Assembly: GCF_019049285.1 (NCBI RefSeq)
Contig: NZ_JAGMUL010000169.1
Coordinates: 1-64,000, forward strand
DNA: 64,000 nt
Direction: 5' to 3'
Source of the DNA: Streptomyces sp. AC550_RSS872
Lineage (GTDB): Bacteria; Actinomycetota; Actinomycetes; Streptomycetales; Streptomycetaceae
The notes below the pieces were generated by a model that was given only the letters and a program-made list of their open reading frames with translations, did not search any database and was not told the DNA's origin. Below are positions 15,300-23,738 of the stretch, one piece after another; position 1 is the stretch's first letter; each line of letters begins with the position of its first letter. The position numbers and the translations under genes were made by a program.

Positions 15300-16279
15300 A
15301 GCGTGCTCCAGTCGTGATCGGGATAGCGGTGCACCGGCGCCGACACGTCGTCGAGCGCCCGGCAGATCTCGTCAGGAAGACTAAGGGCCTCCACTGACAA
15401 TGCCGCCGTGAGCTGCTGCGCGTTGCGCGGGCCGATGACGGGCGCGGCCACGCCGGGCCGGTCGCGGACCCAGGCCAGGGCCACCTGGAGCGGGGTGACG
15501 GCCAGCCCGTCGGCCGCCGTCTGCACGGCGTCCACGATGCGGCTCGCCGTGTCGTCGAGATACGGCGCGACGAAGGGCGCCAGATGCTCCGAGGCGCCGC
15601 GGGAGTCGGGGGGAGTGGCATTGCGGTACTTCGCCGTCAGGACGCCCCGGCCGAGGGGTGAGGACGGGAGCAGGCCGATACCCAGGTCCAGCGCGGCCGG
15701 CAGCACCTCGCGCTCCACACCGCGCTGGAGCAGTGAGTACTCCAGCTGTGTGCTCGCCAGCCGGGTCCGGGTGCCGGGCGCCGCCAACTGCCAGGTCGCC
15801 GCCTTGGCGAGCTGCCAGCCGCAGAAGTTGGAGACGCCGGCATAGCGGGCCCGGCCGCTGCTGACCGCCAGGTCGAGGGCCTGGAGGGTCTCCTCCAGCG
15901 GCGTGTCCGGGTCGTAGGCGTGAATGTGCCAGACGTCGACGTAGTCCGTGCCGAGCCGGGCCAGCGAGGCGTCCAGCGCGGAGAGCAGGTGGCCGCGCGA
16001 GCCGTCGAACCGGCGGTCCGGGTCGGGCACGCTGCCCGCCTTCGTCGAGATCACCAGGTCCCGACGCGGGACCAGCCCTTCTATGAGCCTGCCGAGCAGG
16101 TACTCGGCCTCCCCGTCGCCGTACACGTCGGCCGTGTCGACGAGGCTGCCGCCCGCCTCCCAGAACGTTTTCAACAGGTCCGCGGCATCATGCTCGTCGG
16201 TGTCCCTGCCCCAGGTGAGGGTGCCGAGCCCGATCCGGGACACGCGCAGGCCGGTGCGGCCGAGATGCCTCTGCTCCAT
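15296..16279 (-). CDS. Aldo/keto reductase
   Basis: NADPH-dependent (beta/alpha)8 oxidoreductase of 327 aa, substrate unknown. The AKR tetrad is readable: D48 and Y53 in VDTADVYGDGEAE, K80 in VISTKAG, and the histidine in DVWHIHAYDPDTP (about 118-120). The N-terminal LGRTGLRVSRIGLGT hairpin and the C-terminal IGPRNAQQLTAAL nucleotide segment are typical. It overlaps the RecD-like gene by 4 bp, so the two are co-translated. ATG at 16279 begins the conserved MEQRHLGRTG. Confidence 0.92.
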   Translation of the reverse strand: MEQRHLGRTGLRVSRIGLGTLTWGRDTDEHDAADLLKTFWEAGGSLVDTADVYGDGEAEYLLGRLIEGLVPRRDLVISTKAGSVPDPDRRFDGSRGHLLSALDASLARLGTDYVDVWHIHAYDPDTPLEETLQALDLAVSSGRARYAGVSNFCGWQLAKAATWQLAAPGTRTRLASTQLEYSLLQRGVEREVLPAALDLGIGLLPSSPLGRGVLTAKYRNATPPDSRGASEHLAPFVAPYLDDTASRIVDAVQTAADGLAVTPLQVALAWVRDRPGVAAPVIGPRNAQQLTAALSVEALSLPDEICRALDDVSAPVHRYPDHDWSTL

Positions 16280-16464
16280 GAACGCCGAGATTACTGGCCA
16301 GAACCTGCCCTGTGGGGGCCTGTGGATAAGCAGTTTTCAGGACGGTCACCGGGGATCCGCACGGCCGTCGGGGCGACGGCCGCCACACCGGCCTCCCCTG
16401 GGGACGCCCCCCGCGCTATGGTCAGGCCCACAAGGGACGTTACTGATCGGTAAGGGGATCGGCC

Positions 16465-17520
16465 ATGCAGCTCGGGATCAACCTCGGCTACTGGGGTGCC
16501 GGAATGGACGCGGACAACCTCGCCGTCGCGCAGGAGGCCGACCGGCTGGGGTACGCCGTGTGCTGGGCAGCCGAGGCGTACGGCTCGGACGCGGCCACCG
16601 TGCTGAGCTGGGTCGCCGCCCAGACCGAGCACATCGACGTCGGCTCCGCCATCTTCCAGATCCCGGCCCGCCAGCCCGCGATGACCGCGATGACGGCCGC
16701 GACCCTGGACTCGCTCTCCGGCGGCCGCTTCCGCCTCGGCCTCGGCGTCTCCGGACCGCAGGTCTCCGAGGGCTGGTACGGCGTCAAGTTCGACAAGCCG
16801 CTGGCACGCACGCGTGAGTACGTCGAGATCGTCCGCAAGGCCATGACCCGCGAGCGTCTCTCCTACGAGGGTCAGCACTGGACGCTGCCCCTGCCCGGCG
16901 GCCCCGGCAAGCCGATCAAGCTGACCGTGCACCCCGAGCGCGAGCACATTCCGCTCTACATCGCCGCCATCGGCCCGAAGAACCTCGAACAGACCGGTGA
17001 GATCGCCGACGGCGCCCTGCTGATCTTCCCCTCCGCCGAGCACCTCGAGGACACCACGATCAAGTACCTGCGCGCCGGGCGCGAGAAGGCCGGCAAGACC
17101 CTCGACGGATTCGACGTCTGCCCGACCCTGCCGCTCGCCGTCGGCGACGACAAGGACGTGGCCACGCTCGCCGACACCTTCCGTCCCTACACCGCGCTGT
17201 ACGTCGGCGGGATGGGCAGCCCGAAGCAGAACTTCTACAACCAGCTCGCCCAGCGCATGGGATACGAGAAGGAAGCCGCCGAGATCCAGACCAAGTACCT
17301 CTCCGGCGACAAGCAGGGCGCCGCCGCGGCCGTCCCGCAGGACCTGATCGACAAGACGGCGCTGCTGGGTTCCGTCGACCGCATCGCCGACCGGATGAAG
17401 GCCTACGCCGCGGCCGGGGTCACCACCCTGTCCCTCGCACCCGCGGGCTTCACCCTCGACGAGCGGCTCGCCTCGCTCCGCGCCGGCACCGAGGCCCTGG
17501 AGCGCGCCGGGCTCGCGTAG
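16465..17520 (+). CDS. LLM-class F420-dependent oxidoreductase
   Basis: Luciferase-like (beta/alpha)8 flavin/F420 enzyme of 351 aa starting MQLGINLGYWGAGMDADN. Typical segments are the AEAYGSDAATVLSWVAAQT strand-helix unit, SGGRFRLGLGVSGPQVSEGWYG and YIAAIGPKNLEQTGEIADG, which form the F420 phosphate and ring pocket in this family. Substrate cannot be predicted. It is divergent from the aldo/keto reductase with 185 bp between starts and ends in its own terminator. A purine-rich GGTAAGGGGATCGGCC precedes the ATG. Confidence 0.92.
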   Translation: MQLGINLGYWGAGMDADNLAVAQEADRLGYAVCWAAEAYGSDAATVLSWVAAQTEHIDVGSAIFQIPARQPAMTAMTAATLDSLSGGRFRLGLGVSGPQVSEGWYGVKFDKPLARTREYVEIVRKAMTRERLSYEGQHWTLPLPGGPGKPIKLTVHPEREHIPLYIAAIGPKNLEQTGEIADGALLIFPSAEHLEDTTIKYLRAGREKAGKTLDGFDVCPTLPLAVGDDKDVATLADTFRPYTALYVGGMGSPKQNFYNQLAQRMGYEKEAAEIQTKYLSGDKQGAAAAVPQDLIDKTALLGSVDRIADRMKAYAAAGVTTLSLAPAGFTLDERLASLRAGTEALERAGLA

Positions 17521-17563
17521 CACGCGCCGGCACCGGGACGCCGTACGGTCCGGGGGGTTTCAG

Positions 17564-17604
17564 CGGCCGTGGTGGGGGCTCGGGGGTCTTCCCCGCCACG
17601 GCCG
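17564..17604 (+). terminator. Terminator after LLM oxidoreductase
   Basis: 14-base arms CGGCCGTGGTGGGG / CCCCGCCACGGCCG with one G-T pair and a 13-base loop, 43 bp past the stop. Confidence 0.7.
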
Positions 17605-17771
17605 TCACGCAGCACAACGCGCGCGTGCCCCACCCGGTTACGCCCCCGTCGTGACCCCGGTGGTCATTCTTTTGGCGGAGTTGTCCGACACAGCTGTTGC
17701 AGCACCTCTCTCGCCGCATTTGACTCGTTCTTTGCGGAATCCTGCGGCGTCCTGAAGAGAGGTGCCCCACG

Positions 17772-18560
17772 ATGCTTTCGGCCAAGAGTCTGTTCCAGGA
17801 GATCCTCGACAACGACGAGTCCTTCCGGCTGTTCTGCTCCATCGCGGCCAGCGGCGAGTCCCAGGGCGGCTGGGAGAACACGCGGATCGCCGCGCTCGTC
17901 CCGGACAGCGAGCGCGCTCTCGCACCCAAGATCACCCGGCACGGGGTGGACGAGGACAAGCACGGGCGGATCTTCAACGCCCTGATGAAGAAACGCGGCC
18001 TGAAGTCCGTCCCCGTCCCGCCCGAGACCGACTACACGATGCTGCTGGAGCAGCACGGCATCGGCCTCGCCCACGAGAAGCTCAAGGGCGAGGAGGCGCT
18101 CACCGTCCAGGACGTCGTCACCTACCTGTCGCACAGCCGGGTCACCGAACAGCGCGCCTCCGAGCAGATGGACCTGCTGCGCAAGCACTTCGCCGACCAC
18201 CCCGACCTCGGCCGCGCGGTCAGGATGATCTCGGCCGACGAGGACAACCACCTCGCCTACTGCCACGAGGAACTCCTGCGCTTCGCCGCCCAGGGGCACG
18301 GCCGGGCCATCCAGCGGACGCTGCGCGAGTGCGCGCTCGCCGAGATCCGGATCTACCGGGACGTCAGCCTCGCGGTCATGGGCCACATGGGCCGCATCCT
18401 CGGCTGGTCCCGTCCCAAGGCGGCCGTGCTCGCCGCGGGCATCCACGCCGTGTACGCCTGGGAGCGGGCGGCCGGCTGGCGGCGCATGGTGTCCCTGAAG
18501 ATGCCGGAACGCCGGGACGCCCTCGGCGGACCTGCCACCTCGGCACCCGAGTTCGCCTGA
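17772..18560 (+). CDS. Ferritin-like domain protein
   Basis: A 262-aa four-helix-bundle protein. Pairs typical of di-iron carboxylate proteins are seen: E61-x-x-H64 in GVDEDKHGRIF, further acidic residues in HSRVTEQRASEQMDLL, and E-x-x-H in SADEDNHLAYCHEEL. Possible roles are iron handling or oxidative protection; a catalytic role is not established. GAGAGG precedes the ATG at 17772. The gene stands alone, downstream of a terminator and convergent with CorA, whose stop is 14 bp away. Confidence 0.85.
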   Translation: MLSAKSLFQEILDNDESFRLFCSIAASGESQGGWENTRIAALVPDSERALAPKITRHGVDEDKHGRIFNALMKKRGLKSVPVPPETDYTMLLEQHGIGLAHEKLKGEEALTVQDVVTYLSHSRVTEQRASEQMDLLRKHFADHPDLGRAVRMISADEDNHLAYCHEELLRFAAQGHGRAIQRTLRECALAEIRIYRDVSLAVMGHMGRILGWSRPKAAVLAAGIHAVYAWERAAGWRRMVSLKMPERRDALGGPATSAPEFA

Positions 18561-18574
18561 CCGCATCTACGGAC

Positions 18575-19573
18575 TTACAGCCAGCCCCGGCGTTTGAACA
18601 GCCGGTACAACAGCACCTCCAGGGCGGCCATGCCCGCGATCAGCAGCGGATACGACCCCGTCCAGCGCAGCTCGGGCATGTGCTCGAAGTTCATGCCGTA
18701 GATCCCCGCGATCATCGTGGGGATCGCGGCCATGGCCGCCCACGCGGAGATCTTCCGCACGTCGTCGTTCTGCCGGACGCTCATCTGCGCCAGATGCGCC
18801 GCGAGAATGTCCGAGACCAGCCGGTCCAGACCCTCCACGGCCTCGTTCACGCGCGTGAGGTGGTCGCTGACGTCGCGGAAGAAGGGCTGTGCCTTGTCGT
18901 GTACGAAGGGCACGCGCGCGCCGATCATGCCGGTACCGGCGAGCCGGGACAGGGGCTGTGCGAGCGGGCCGGTGGCCCTGCGGAACTCCAGGATCTGCCG
19001 CTTGAAGGCGTAGATACGGGACGCGGTGTGCCGTGAGCCGCCGCCGATCGGCGAGAACACCTCGGTCTCCAGCTCCTCCAGGTCCGTGCCCAGTTCGCCC
19101 GCCACGTCCACGTAGTGGTCGACCACCGCGTCGGCGATCATGTACAGCACCGCCGTGGGGCCGTGCCGGAGCATCTCCGGCTCGTGTTCGAGACGGCTGC
19201 GTACGGCCCCCAGTGGCGCCTCCTCGCCGTGCCGGACGGTCACCACGAACGAGTCGCCGACGAAGACCATGACCTCGCCGGAGGAGACGATGTCGCTCTT
19301 CGCCTCGTACCCGACCGGCTTGAGGACCATGAACAGCGAGTCGTCGTAGACCTCCAGCTTGGGCCGCTGGTGCGCCTTCAGGGCGTCCTCCACGGCCAGC
19401 GGGTGCAGCCCGAACTCGTCGGTGACCTTGTCGAACTCCTTCTCCGTGGGCTCGTACAGGCCGATCCAGACGAACGCGTCGCCCCGCAGACGGCACAGAT
19501 CCAGGGCGTCGGAGAAGTCCGCCGGCCCCTGCGTCCGACGCCCGTCCTCGTAGATGGCGCAGTCGACGATCAC
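18575..19573 (-). CDS. corA: CorA-family magnesium/cobalt transporter
   Basis: Pentameric divalent-cation channel of the inner membrane. The 332-aa product has a large cytoplasmic N-terminal domain and two C-terminal transmembrane helices; the signature YGMNF follows the first helix (MAAIPTMIAGIYGMNFEHMPEL) and the protein ends in basic KRRGWL. The GTG at 19573 starts MIVDCAIYEDG, the usual beginning in Streptomyces relatives; a GTG 12 codons upstream is possible. The 62-bp gap to the divergent phosphatase start must contain both promoters. Confidence 0.92.
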   Translation of the reverse strand: MIVDCAIYEDGRRTQGPADFSDALDLCRLRGDAFVWIGLYEPTEKEFDKVTDEFGLHPLAVEDALKAHQRPKLEVYDDSLFMVLKPVGYEAKSDIVSSGEVMVFVGDSFVVTVRHGEEAPLGAVRSRLEHEPEMLRHGPTAVLYMIADAVVDHYVDVAGELGTDLEELETEVFSPIGGGSRHTASRIYAFKRQILEFRRATGPLAQPLSRLAGTGMIGARVPFVHDKAQPFFRDVSDHLTRVNEAVEGLDRLVSDILAAHLAQMSVRQNDDVRKISAWAAMAAIPTMIAGIYGMNFEHMPELRWTGSYPLLIAGMAALEVLLYRLFKRRGWL

Positions 19574-19635
19574 GGAGCGTATTCTCCCGCCATCCCCTCG
19601 CGAGCGCACCCGGTCGTATGCCTACGCTGGGCCGC

Positions 19636-20322
19636 ATGCCCACCCTGATCCTGGTCCGCCACGGACGTTCCACCGCCAACACCGAGGGAATCCTCGCCGG
19701 GTGGACGCCCGGTGTCGCCCTCGACGAGCGCGGGGCCGCGCAAGCCGCCGCACTGCCCGGACGGCTCGCCGCGCTGCCGGTCTCCGAGGTCGTCACCAGC
19801 CCGCTCCAGCGCTGTCAGGAGACGATCCGGCCGCTGCTGGAGGCCCGGCCGGAACTCACCGCGCACACCGACGAGCGGATCGGGGAGTGCCACTACGGCG
19901 ACTGGTCCGGACGCAAGCTCGCCGAGCTGGGGGACGAGCCGCTGATGGAGGTCGTCCAGGCGCATCCGTCGGCCGCCGCGTTCCCCGGCGGCGAGTCGAT
20001 GCGTGCGATGCAGACCCGGGCCGCGGAGGCCGTACGCGAGTGGAACGCGCGCGTGGAGCGCGATCACGGTGCCGACGCCGTGTATCTGATGTGCTCGCAC
20101 GGCGACGTCATCAAGTCCCTCGTCGCGGACGCACTCGGTCTTCATCTCGACCTCTTCCAGAGGATTTCCGTTGAACCGTGTTCCATCACCGCGATCCGCT
20201 ACACACGCCTGAGGCCGTTCCTCGTACGCCTCGGGGACACCGGTGATTTCGCGTCCCTCGCCCCGCGCGAGGAGCCGCCGGCCGGCGACGCGACGGTCGG
20301 GGGCGGCGCGGGCGCACCGTGA
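19636..20322 (+). CDS. Histidine phosphatase family protein (MSMEG_4193 type)
   Basis: Phosphoglycerate-mutase-like phosphatase, 228 aa. The catalytic RHG is at 8-10 (LILVRHGRS) and the second active-site histidine lies in YLMCSHGDVIKS; the intermediate Glu is in RIGECHYGDWSGRKL. Substrate unknown. It is the first gene of a plus-strand run with DUF3090, the SCO1664-family protein and mshC, a neighbourhood I recall in many actinobacteria. ATG at 19636 starts directly at the phosphatase fold; an ATG six codons earlier is less likely. Confidence 0.88.
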   Translation: MPTLILVRHGRSTANTEGILAGWTPGVALDERGAAQAAALPGRLAALPVSEVVTSPLQRCQETIRPLLEARPELTAHTDERIGECHYGDWSGRKLAELGDEPLMEVVQAHPSAAAFPGGESMRAMQTRAAEAVREWNARVERDHGADAVYLMCSHGDVIKSLVADALGLHLDLFQRISVEPCSITAIRYTRLRPFLVRLGDTGDFASLAPREEPPAGDATVGGGAGAP

Positions 20323-20389
20323 TCGTCCGGCGCAGTAGGGTGAAGCGGTCGAAGCAGCGCTGTACTCACGATTCCCATGGAGACAGGAC

Positions 20390-20980
20390 GTGTCCCGTCA
20401 GGTGTTCCTCTACGACCCCCCGGACCGCTTCGTGGCCGGTACGGTCGGACTGCCCGGGCGCCGTACGTTCTTCCTTCAGGCCACCGCAGGCTCCCGGGTG
20501 ACCAGCGTGGCCCTGGAGAAGACCCAGGTCGCCGCCCTCGCCGAGCGCATGGACGAACTGCTCGACGAGGTCGTACGGCGTAGTGGCGGCAGCGCCGCCG
20601 TCCCCGCCATGGCACCGAGCGAGGTCGCCGACACCGCCCCGCTGGACTCCCCCGTGGAGGAGGAGTTCCGCGTCGGCACCATGGCGCTCGCCTGGGACGG
20701 CGAGGAGCAGCGCATGATCGTCGAGGCGCAGGCCCTCGTGGAACTCGACGCCGACTCCGAGGAGGACCTCGCCGAGGCCGAGGAACGCCTCCTCCAGGAC
20801 GAGGAGAACGGGCCCCCGATGCTGCGGGTCCGGCTCACCGGCGCGCAGGCGAGGGCCTTTGCCAAACGCGCCCTGGACGTCGTCAACGCGGGGCGGCCGC
20901 CGTGTCCGCTGTGCAGCCTCCCGCTCGACCCGGAAGGACACGTATGTCCGCGCCAGAACGGATACCGCCGCGGAGCGTGA
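20390..20980 (+). CDS. DUF3090 family protein
   Basis: A 196-aa actinobacterial protein. The core (RQVFLYDPPDRFVAGTVGLPGRRTFFLQA) is characteristic of DUF3090, and the C-terminus carries a short zinc-ribbon-like cysteine set, C172, C175 and C186 in CPLCSLPLDPEGHVCPR. Biochemical role unknown. The GTG at 20390 gives the conserved MSRQVF start. It overlaps the next gene by 37 bp, so the two are translated together; this tight pairing suggests a shared job. Confidence 0.88.
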   Translation: MSRQVFLYDPPDRFVAGTVGLPGRRTFFLQATAGSRVTSVALEKTQVAALAERMDELLDEVVRRSGGSAAVPAMAPSEVADTAPLDSPVEEEFRVGTMALAWDGEEQRMIVEAQALVELDADSEEDLAEAEERLLQDEENGPPMLRVRLTGAQARAFAKRALDVVNAGRPPCPLCSLPLDPEGHVCPRQNGYRRGA

Positions 20981-21762
20981 CCTCGGTGGAACTGCTCACC
21001 GAGGGCGAGCTGACCGTGCGCGGACGCATCCGCGAGGCGTCCAACGCGGCGCTGTTCTGCACGGTCGCGTACGAGGGGCAGGAGGCGTCCTGCGTGTACA
21101 AGCCGGTCGCCGGTGAGCGGCCGCTGTGGGACTTCCCCGACGGGACGCTCGCACAGCGCGAGGTCGCGGCCTACGAGGTCTCCGAGGCGACCGGCTGGGG
21201 GCTCGTGCCGCCCACCGTGCTGCGGGACGGGCCCTACGGCGAGGGCATGGTCCAGCTGTGGATCGAGGCGACGCCCGAGGCCGAGCTGCTCGCCCTGGTC
21301 GACGGAGCGGAGCCCGAGCCCGGCTGGAAGGCGATCGCCTTCGCCGAGGTCGGCGAGGGGAAGACCGCTCTGCTGGTGCACGCCGACGACGAGCGGCTGC
21401 GGCGCATGGCCGTCCTCGACGCTGTGATCAACAACGCCGACCGCAAGGGCGGGCACTTGCTGCCCACCGAGGGCGGCCGGCTGTACGGCATCGACCACGG
21501 CGTCACGTTCAACGTCGAGAACAAGCTGCGGACCCTGCTGTGGGGCTGGGCGGGCGAGCCGCTGGCAGGGGAGGCCGTCGAGGTGCTCGGCGCCCTGCGG
21601 GAGGGGCTGAAGGAGGGCGGCGACCTGGCCGTGCGCCTGACCGGGCTGATCACCGCCGCCGAACTGGAGGCCACCCGCGCGCGCGTGGAGGCGCTGGTGA
21701 CCTCCAGGCAGCATCCGGAGCCGAGCGGGGAGTGGCCGGCCATTCCGTGGCCGCCCGTTTAG
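20944..21762 (+). CDS. SCO1664 family protein (PI3/4-kinase-like fold)
   Basis: A 272-aa protein with the kinase-like pattern seen in this family: a VYKP lysine segment (EASCVYKPVAGERPLWDFPDG), a catalytic-loop-like VLDAVINNADRKGGHLL and a GIDHGVTFN segment that resembles the DFG-like metal site of phosphoinositide 3/4-kinase-related proteins. Substrate unknown. GGAAGG precedes the ATG at 20944, which lies inside the DUF3090 gene. It is 101 bp upstream of mshC, and a link with mycothiol metabolism is suggested only by this position. Confidence 0.88.
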   Translation: MSAPERIPPRSVTSVELLTEGELTVRGRIREASNAALFCTVAYEGQEASCVYKPVAGERPLWDFPDGTLAQREVAAYEVSEATGWGLVPPTVLRDGPYGEGMVQLWIEATPEAELLALVDGAEPEPGWKAIAFAEVGEGKTALLVHADDERLRRMAVLDAVINNADRKGGHLLPTEGGRLYGIDHGVTFNVENKLRTLLWGWAGEPLAGEAVEVLGALREGLKEGGDLAVRLTGLITAAELEATRARVEALVTSRQHPEPSGEWPAIPWPPV

Positions 21763-21863
21763 CGGGACACTGCATGGAATGCCGTATCGCGCAAGAAGGC
21801 CTTACCGGCCATCCGGCCTGGTCCGGTTCGTATCCGGAACATCCGTCCGGTTAGGCTCATGAC

Positions 21864-23093
21864 ATGTATGCCTGGCCCGCTTCTGAGGTCCCCGCCCTGC
21901 CCGGTCAGGGCCGCGACCTGAGGATCCACGACACAGCGACCGGGGGTCTTGTCACCCTTGACCCCGGTCCCGTCGCCCGTATCTACGTCTGTGGCATCAC
22001 GCCGTACGACGCCACCCACCTGGGACACGCGGCGACCTACAACGCGTTCGACCTCGTGCAGCGCGTGTGGCTCGACACCAAGCGGCAGGTTCACTACGTC
22101 CAGAACGTCACCGACGTCGACGATCCGCTGCTGGAGCGGGCCGAGCGCGACAACATCGACTGGGTCGCCCTCGCCGAGAAGGAGACCGCCCTCTTCCGCG
22201 AGGACATGACCGCCCTGCGCATGCTGCCCCCGCGGCACTACATCGGCGCGGTCGAGGCCATACCCGGCATCGTGCCGCTCGTCGAGCGTCTGCGGGACGC
22301 CGGCGCCGCCTACGAGCTCGACGGGGACATCTACTTCTCCGTCGAGTCCGACCCGAACTTCGGCAAGGTCTCGAACCTCGACGCCGCCGCGATGCGGCTG
22401 CTGTCCGCCGAGCGCGGCGGCGACCCGGAGCGGGCGGGGAAGAAGAACCCCCTCGACCCGATGCTCTGGATGGCCGCACGGCCCGGCGAGCCCAGCTGGG
22501 ACGGCGGTTCGCTCGGCCGCGGCCGGCCCGGCTGGCACATCGAGTGCGTCGCCATCGCCCTCGACCACCTCGGCATGGGCTTCGACGTCCAGGGCGGCGG
22601 CTCCGACCTCGCCTTCCCGCACCACGAGATGGGCGCCTCGCACGCCCAGGTGCTGACCGGCGAGTTCCCCATGGCCAAGGCGTACGTCCACGCCGGCATG
22701 GTCGCCCTGCACGGCGAGAAGATGTCCAAGTCCAAGGGGAACCTGGTCTTCGTGTCGCAGCTGCGGCATGAGGGCCTCGACCCGGCAGCCATCCGGCTCG
22801 CCCTCCTCGCCCACCACTACCGGGCCGACTGGGAGTGGACCGACCAGGTGCTCCAGGACGCCCTCGCCCGCCTCGACCGCTGGCGTGCCGCCGTGTCCCG
22901 GCCCGACGGCCCGTCCGCCGAGGCGCTCGTCGAGGAGATCCGCGAGGCCCTCGCGAACGACCTGGACGCCCCGGCCGCGCTCGCGGCGGTCGACCGCTGG
23001 ACCGCCGCACAGGAGGAGAGCGGCGGCACGGACACCGGCGCCCCCGGTGTCGTGTCGCGGGCCGTGGACGCGTTGCTGGGCGTCGCCCTCTGA
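21864..23093 (+). CDS. mshC: L-cysteine:1D-myo-inositol 2-amino-2-deoxy-alpha-D-glucopyranoside ligase
   Basis: Third step of mycothiol synthesis: ATP-dependent joining of cysteine to GlcN-Ins. The 409-aa protein is a cysteinyl-tRNA-synthetase relative without the anticodon-binding part. The zinc-site cysteine lies in IYVCGITPYDATHLGHAAT (C43), the HIGH-like motif is HLGH (52-55) and KMSKSKGN starts at about 286. The TPYD and AFPHHEMGASHA segments separate MshC from CysS. ATG at 21864 gives the family start MYAWPASEVPALPG. A strong terminator follows. The product thiol, mycothiol, is the actinobacterial counterpart of glutathione. Confidence 0.96.
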   Translation: MYAWPASEVPALPGQGRDLRIHDTATGGLVTLDPGPVARIYVCGITPYDATHLGHAATYNAFDLVQRVWLDTKRQVHYVQNVTDVDDPLLERAERDNIDWVALAEKETALFREDMTALRMLPPRHYIGAVEAIPGIVPLVERLRDAGAAYELDGDIYFSVESDPNFGKVSNLDAAAMRLLSAERGGDPERAGKKNPLDPMLWMAARPGEPSWDGGSLGRGRPGWHIECVAIALDHLGMGFDVQGGGSDLAFPHHEMGASHAQVLTGEFPMAKAYVHAGMVALHGEKMSKSKGNLVFVSQLRHEGLDPAAIRLALLAHHYRADWEWTDQVLQDALARLDRWRAAVSRPDGPSAEALVEEIREALANDLDAPAALAAVDRWTAAQEESGGTDTGAPGVVSRAVDALLGVAL

Positions 23094-23110
23094 CGGCTGG
23101 AGCATGAGAG

Positions 23111-23144
23111 AGGGGCGCTTCCTCCCGGTGGAGGAAGCGCCCCT
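23111..23144. terminator. Terminator between mshC and the Gln-rich protein gene
   Basis: Perfect 14-bp stem AGGGGCGCTTCCTC / GAGGAAGCGCCCCT, loop CCGGTG, followed by TTCGTT on the plus strand; serves both convergent transcripts. Confidence 0.88.
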
Positions 23145-23160
23145 TTCGTTCACCTGCCGG

Positions 23161-23685
23161 TCAGAGCTTGCGGATCTGGATGCTCCGCAGGATCTGCGGC
23201 GAGCCGCTGTCCCAGACGCCGATCACCTGGTGGCCGAACGCGAAGGCCTCCTGGACCTCGTCGTGGGTCTGCGGGTTCGGGTGGTTGAGGACCCGGAACA
23301 CGTTGTTCGGGAAGCGCAGGAAGAGCTGCTGCGGCTGCCCCGGCAGCGGCTGCACGATGTCGATGTAGCCGTTCGCCACACCGGCCTGGAAAACCTGGGA
23401 CTGCACCTGCTGGGAGATCTGCTGGAGCGCGGCCTGGGTGACCTGCTGAAGCAGCTGCATCACCTGCTGCTCGACCTGCTGTTGCTGCTGGTCGCCCTGG
23501 TGCTGGCCCAGCTGTTGCAGCAACTGCTGGAACGGCTGCTGCTGGCCGAGCTGCTGGAGCTGCTCCAGGGAGCCGCTCATGTAGCCCTGCTGCTGCCCGA
23601 ACGGCTGCTGCTGGTACGGAGACGTGCTGGGGAACTGCTGGCCCTGCTGTTGTCCCATGTGACTCATCTGCGGGGTGGTGCTCAT
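23161..23685 (-). CDS. Gln-rich protein sharing a C-terminal module with the adjacent subtilase
   Basis: A 174-aa protein of unknown function. Residues 1-100 are dominated by Gln (QQQPFGQQQGY, QQLLQQLGQHQ) and include a probable coiled-coil stretch (70-100, heptads of Q, V, L). Residues 121-174 form a compact domain containing VFRVLNHPNPQT, VQEAFAFG and IGVWDSGSPQIL. The end of the upstream subtilase carries the same pattern (WRNLNHPSPE, AVHTAFAGG, VRVWFSDDEIV). No signal peptide is seen. ATG at 23685 follows AAGGGAAGG. It is the second gene of a two-gene minus-strand unit, 53 bp after the subtilase. Confidence 0.8.
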   Translation of the reverse strand: MSTTPQMSHMGQQQGQQFPSTSPYQQQPFGQQQGYMSGSLEQLQQLGQQQPFQQLLQQLGQHQGDQQQQQVEQQVMQLLQQVTQAALQQISQQVQSQVFQAGVANGYIDIVQPLPGQPQQLFLRFPNNVFRVLNHPNPQTHDEVQEAFAFGHQVIGVWDSGSPQILRSIQIRKL

Positions 23686-23697
23686 GCGGTTGTCACC

Positions 23698-23733
23698 TTC
23701 CCTTGATGTGATGGGTTCCCTTGATGTGATGGG
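23698..23733. repeat. 18-bp perfect tandem duplication
   Basis: TTCCCTTGATGTGATGGG occurs twice head to tail (23698-23715, 23716-23733) in the gap between the subtilase and the Gln-rich gene. On the minus strand each copy carries an AAGGGAA Shine-Dalgarno-like core; only the copy nearest the start is well placed. Confidence 0.85.
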
Positions 23734-23738
23734 CTGCG

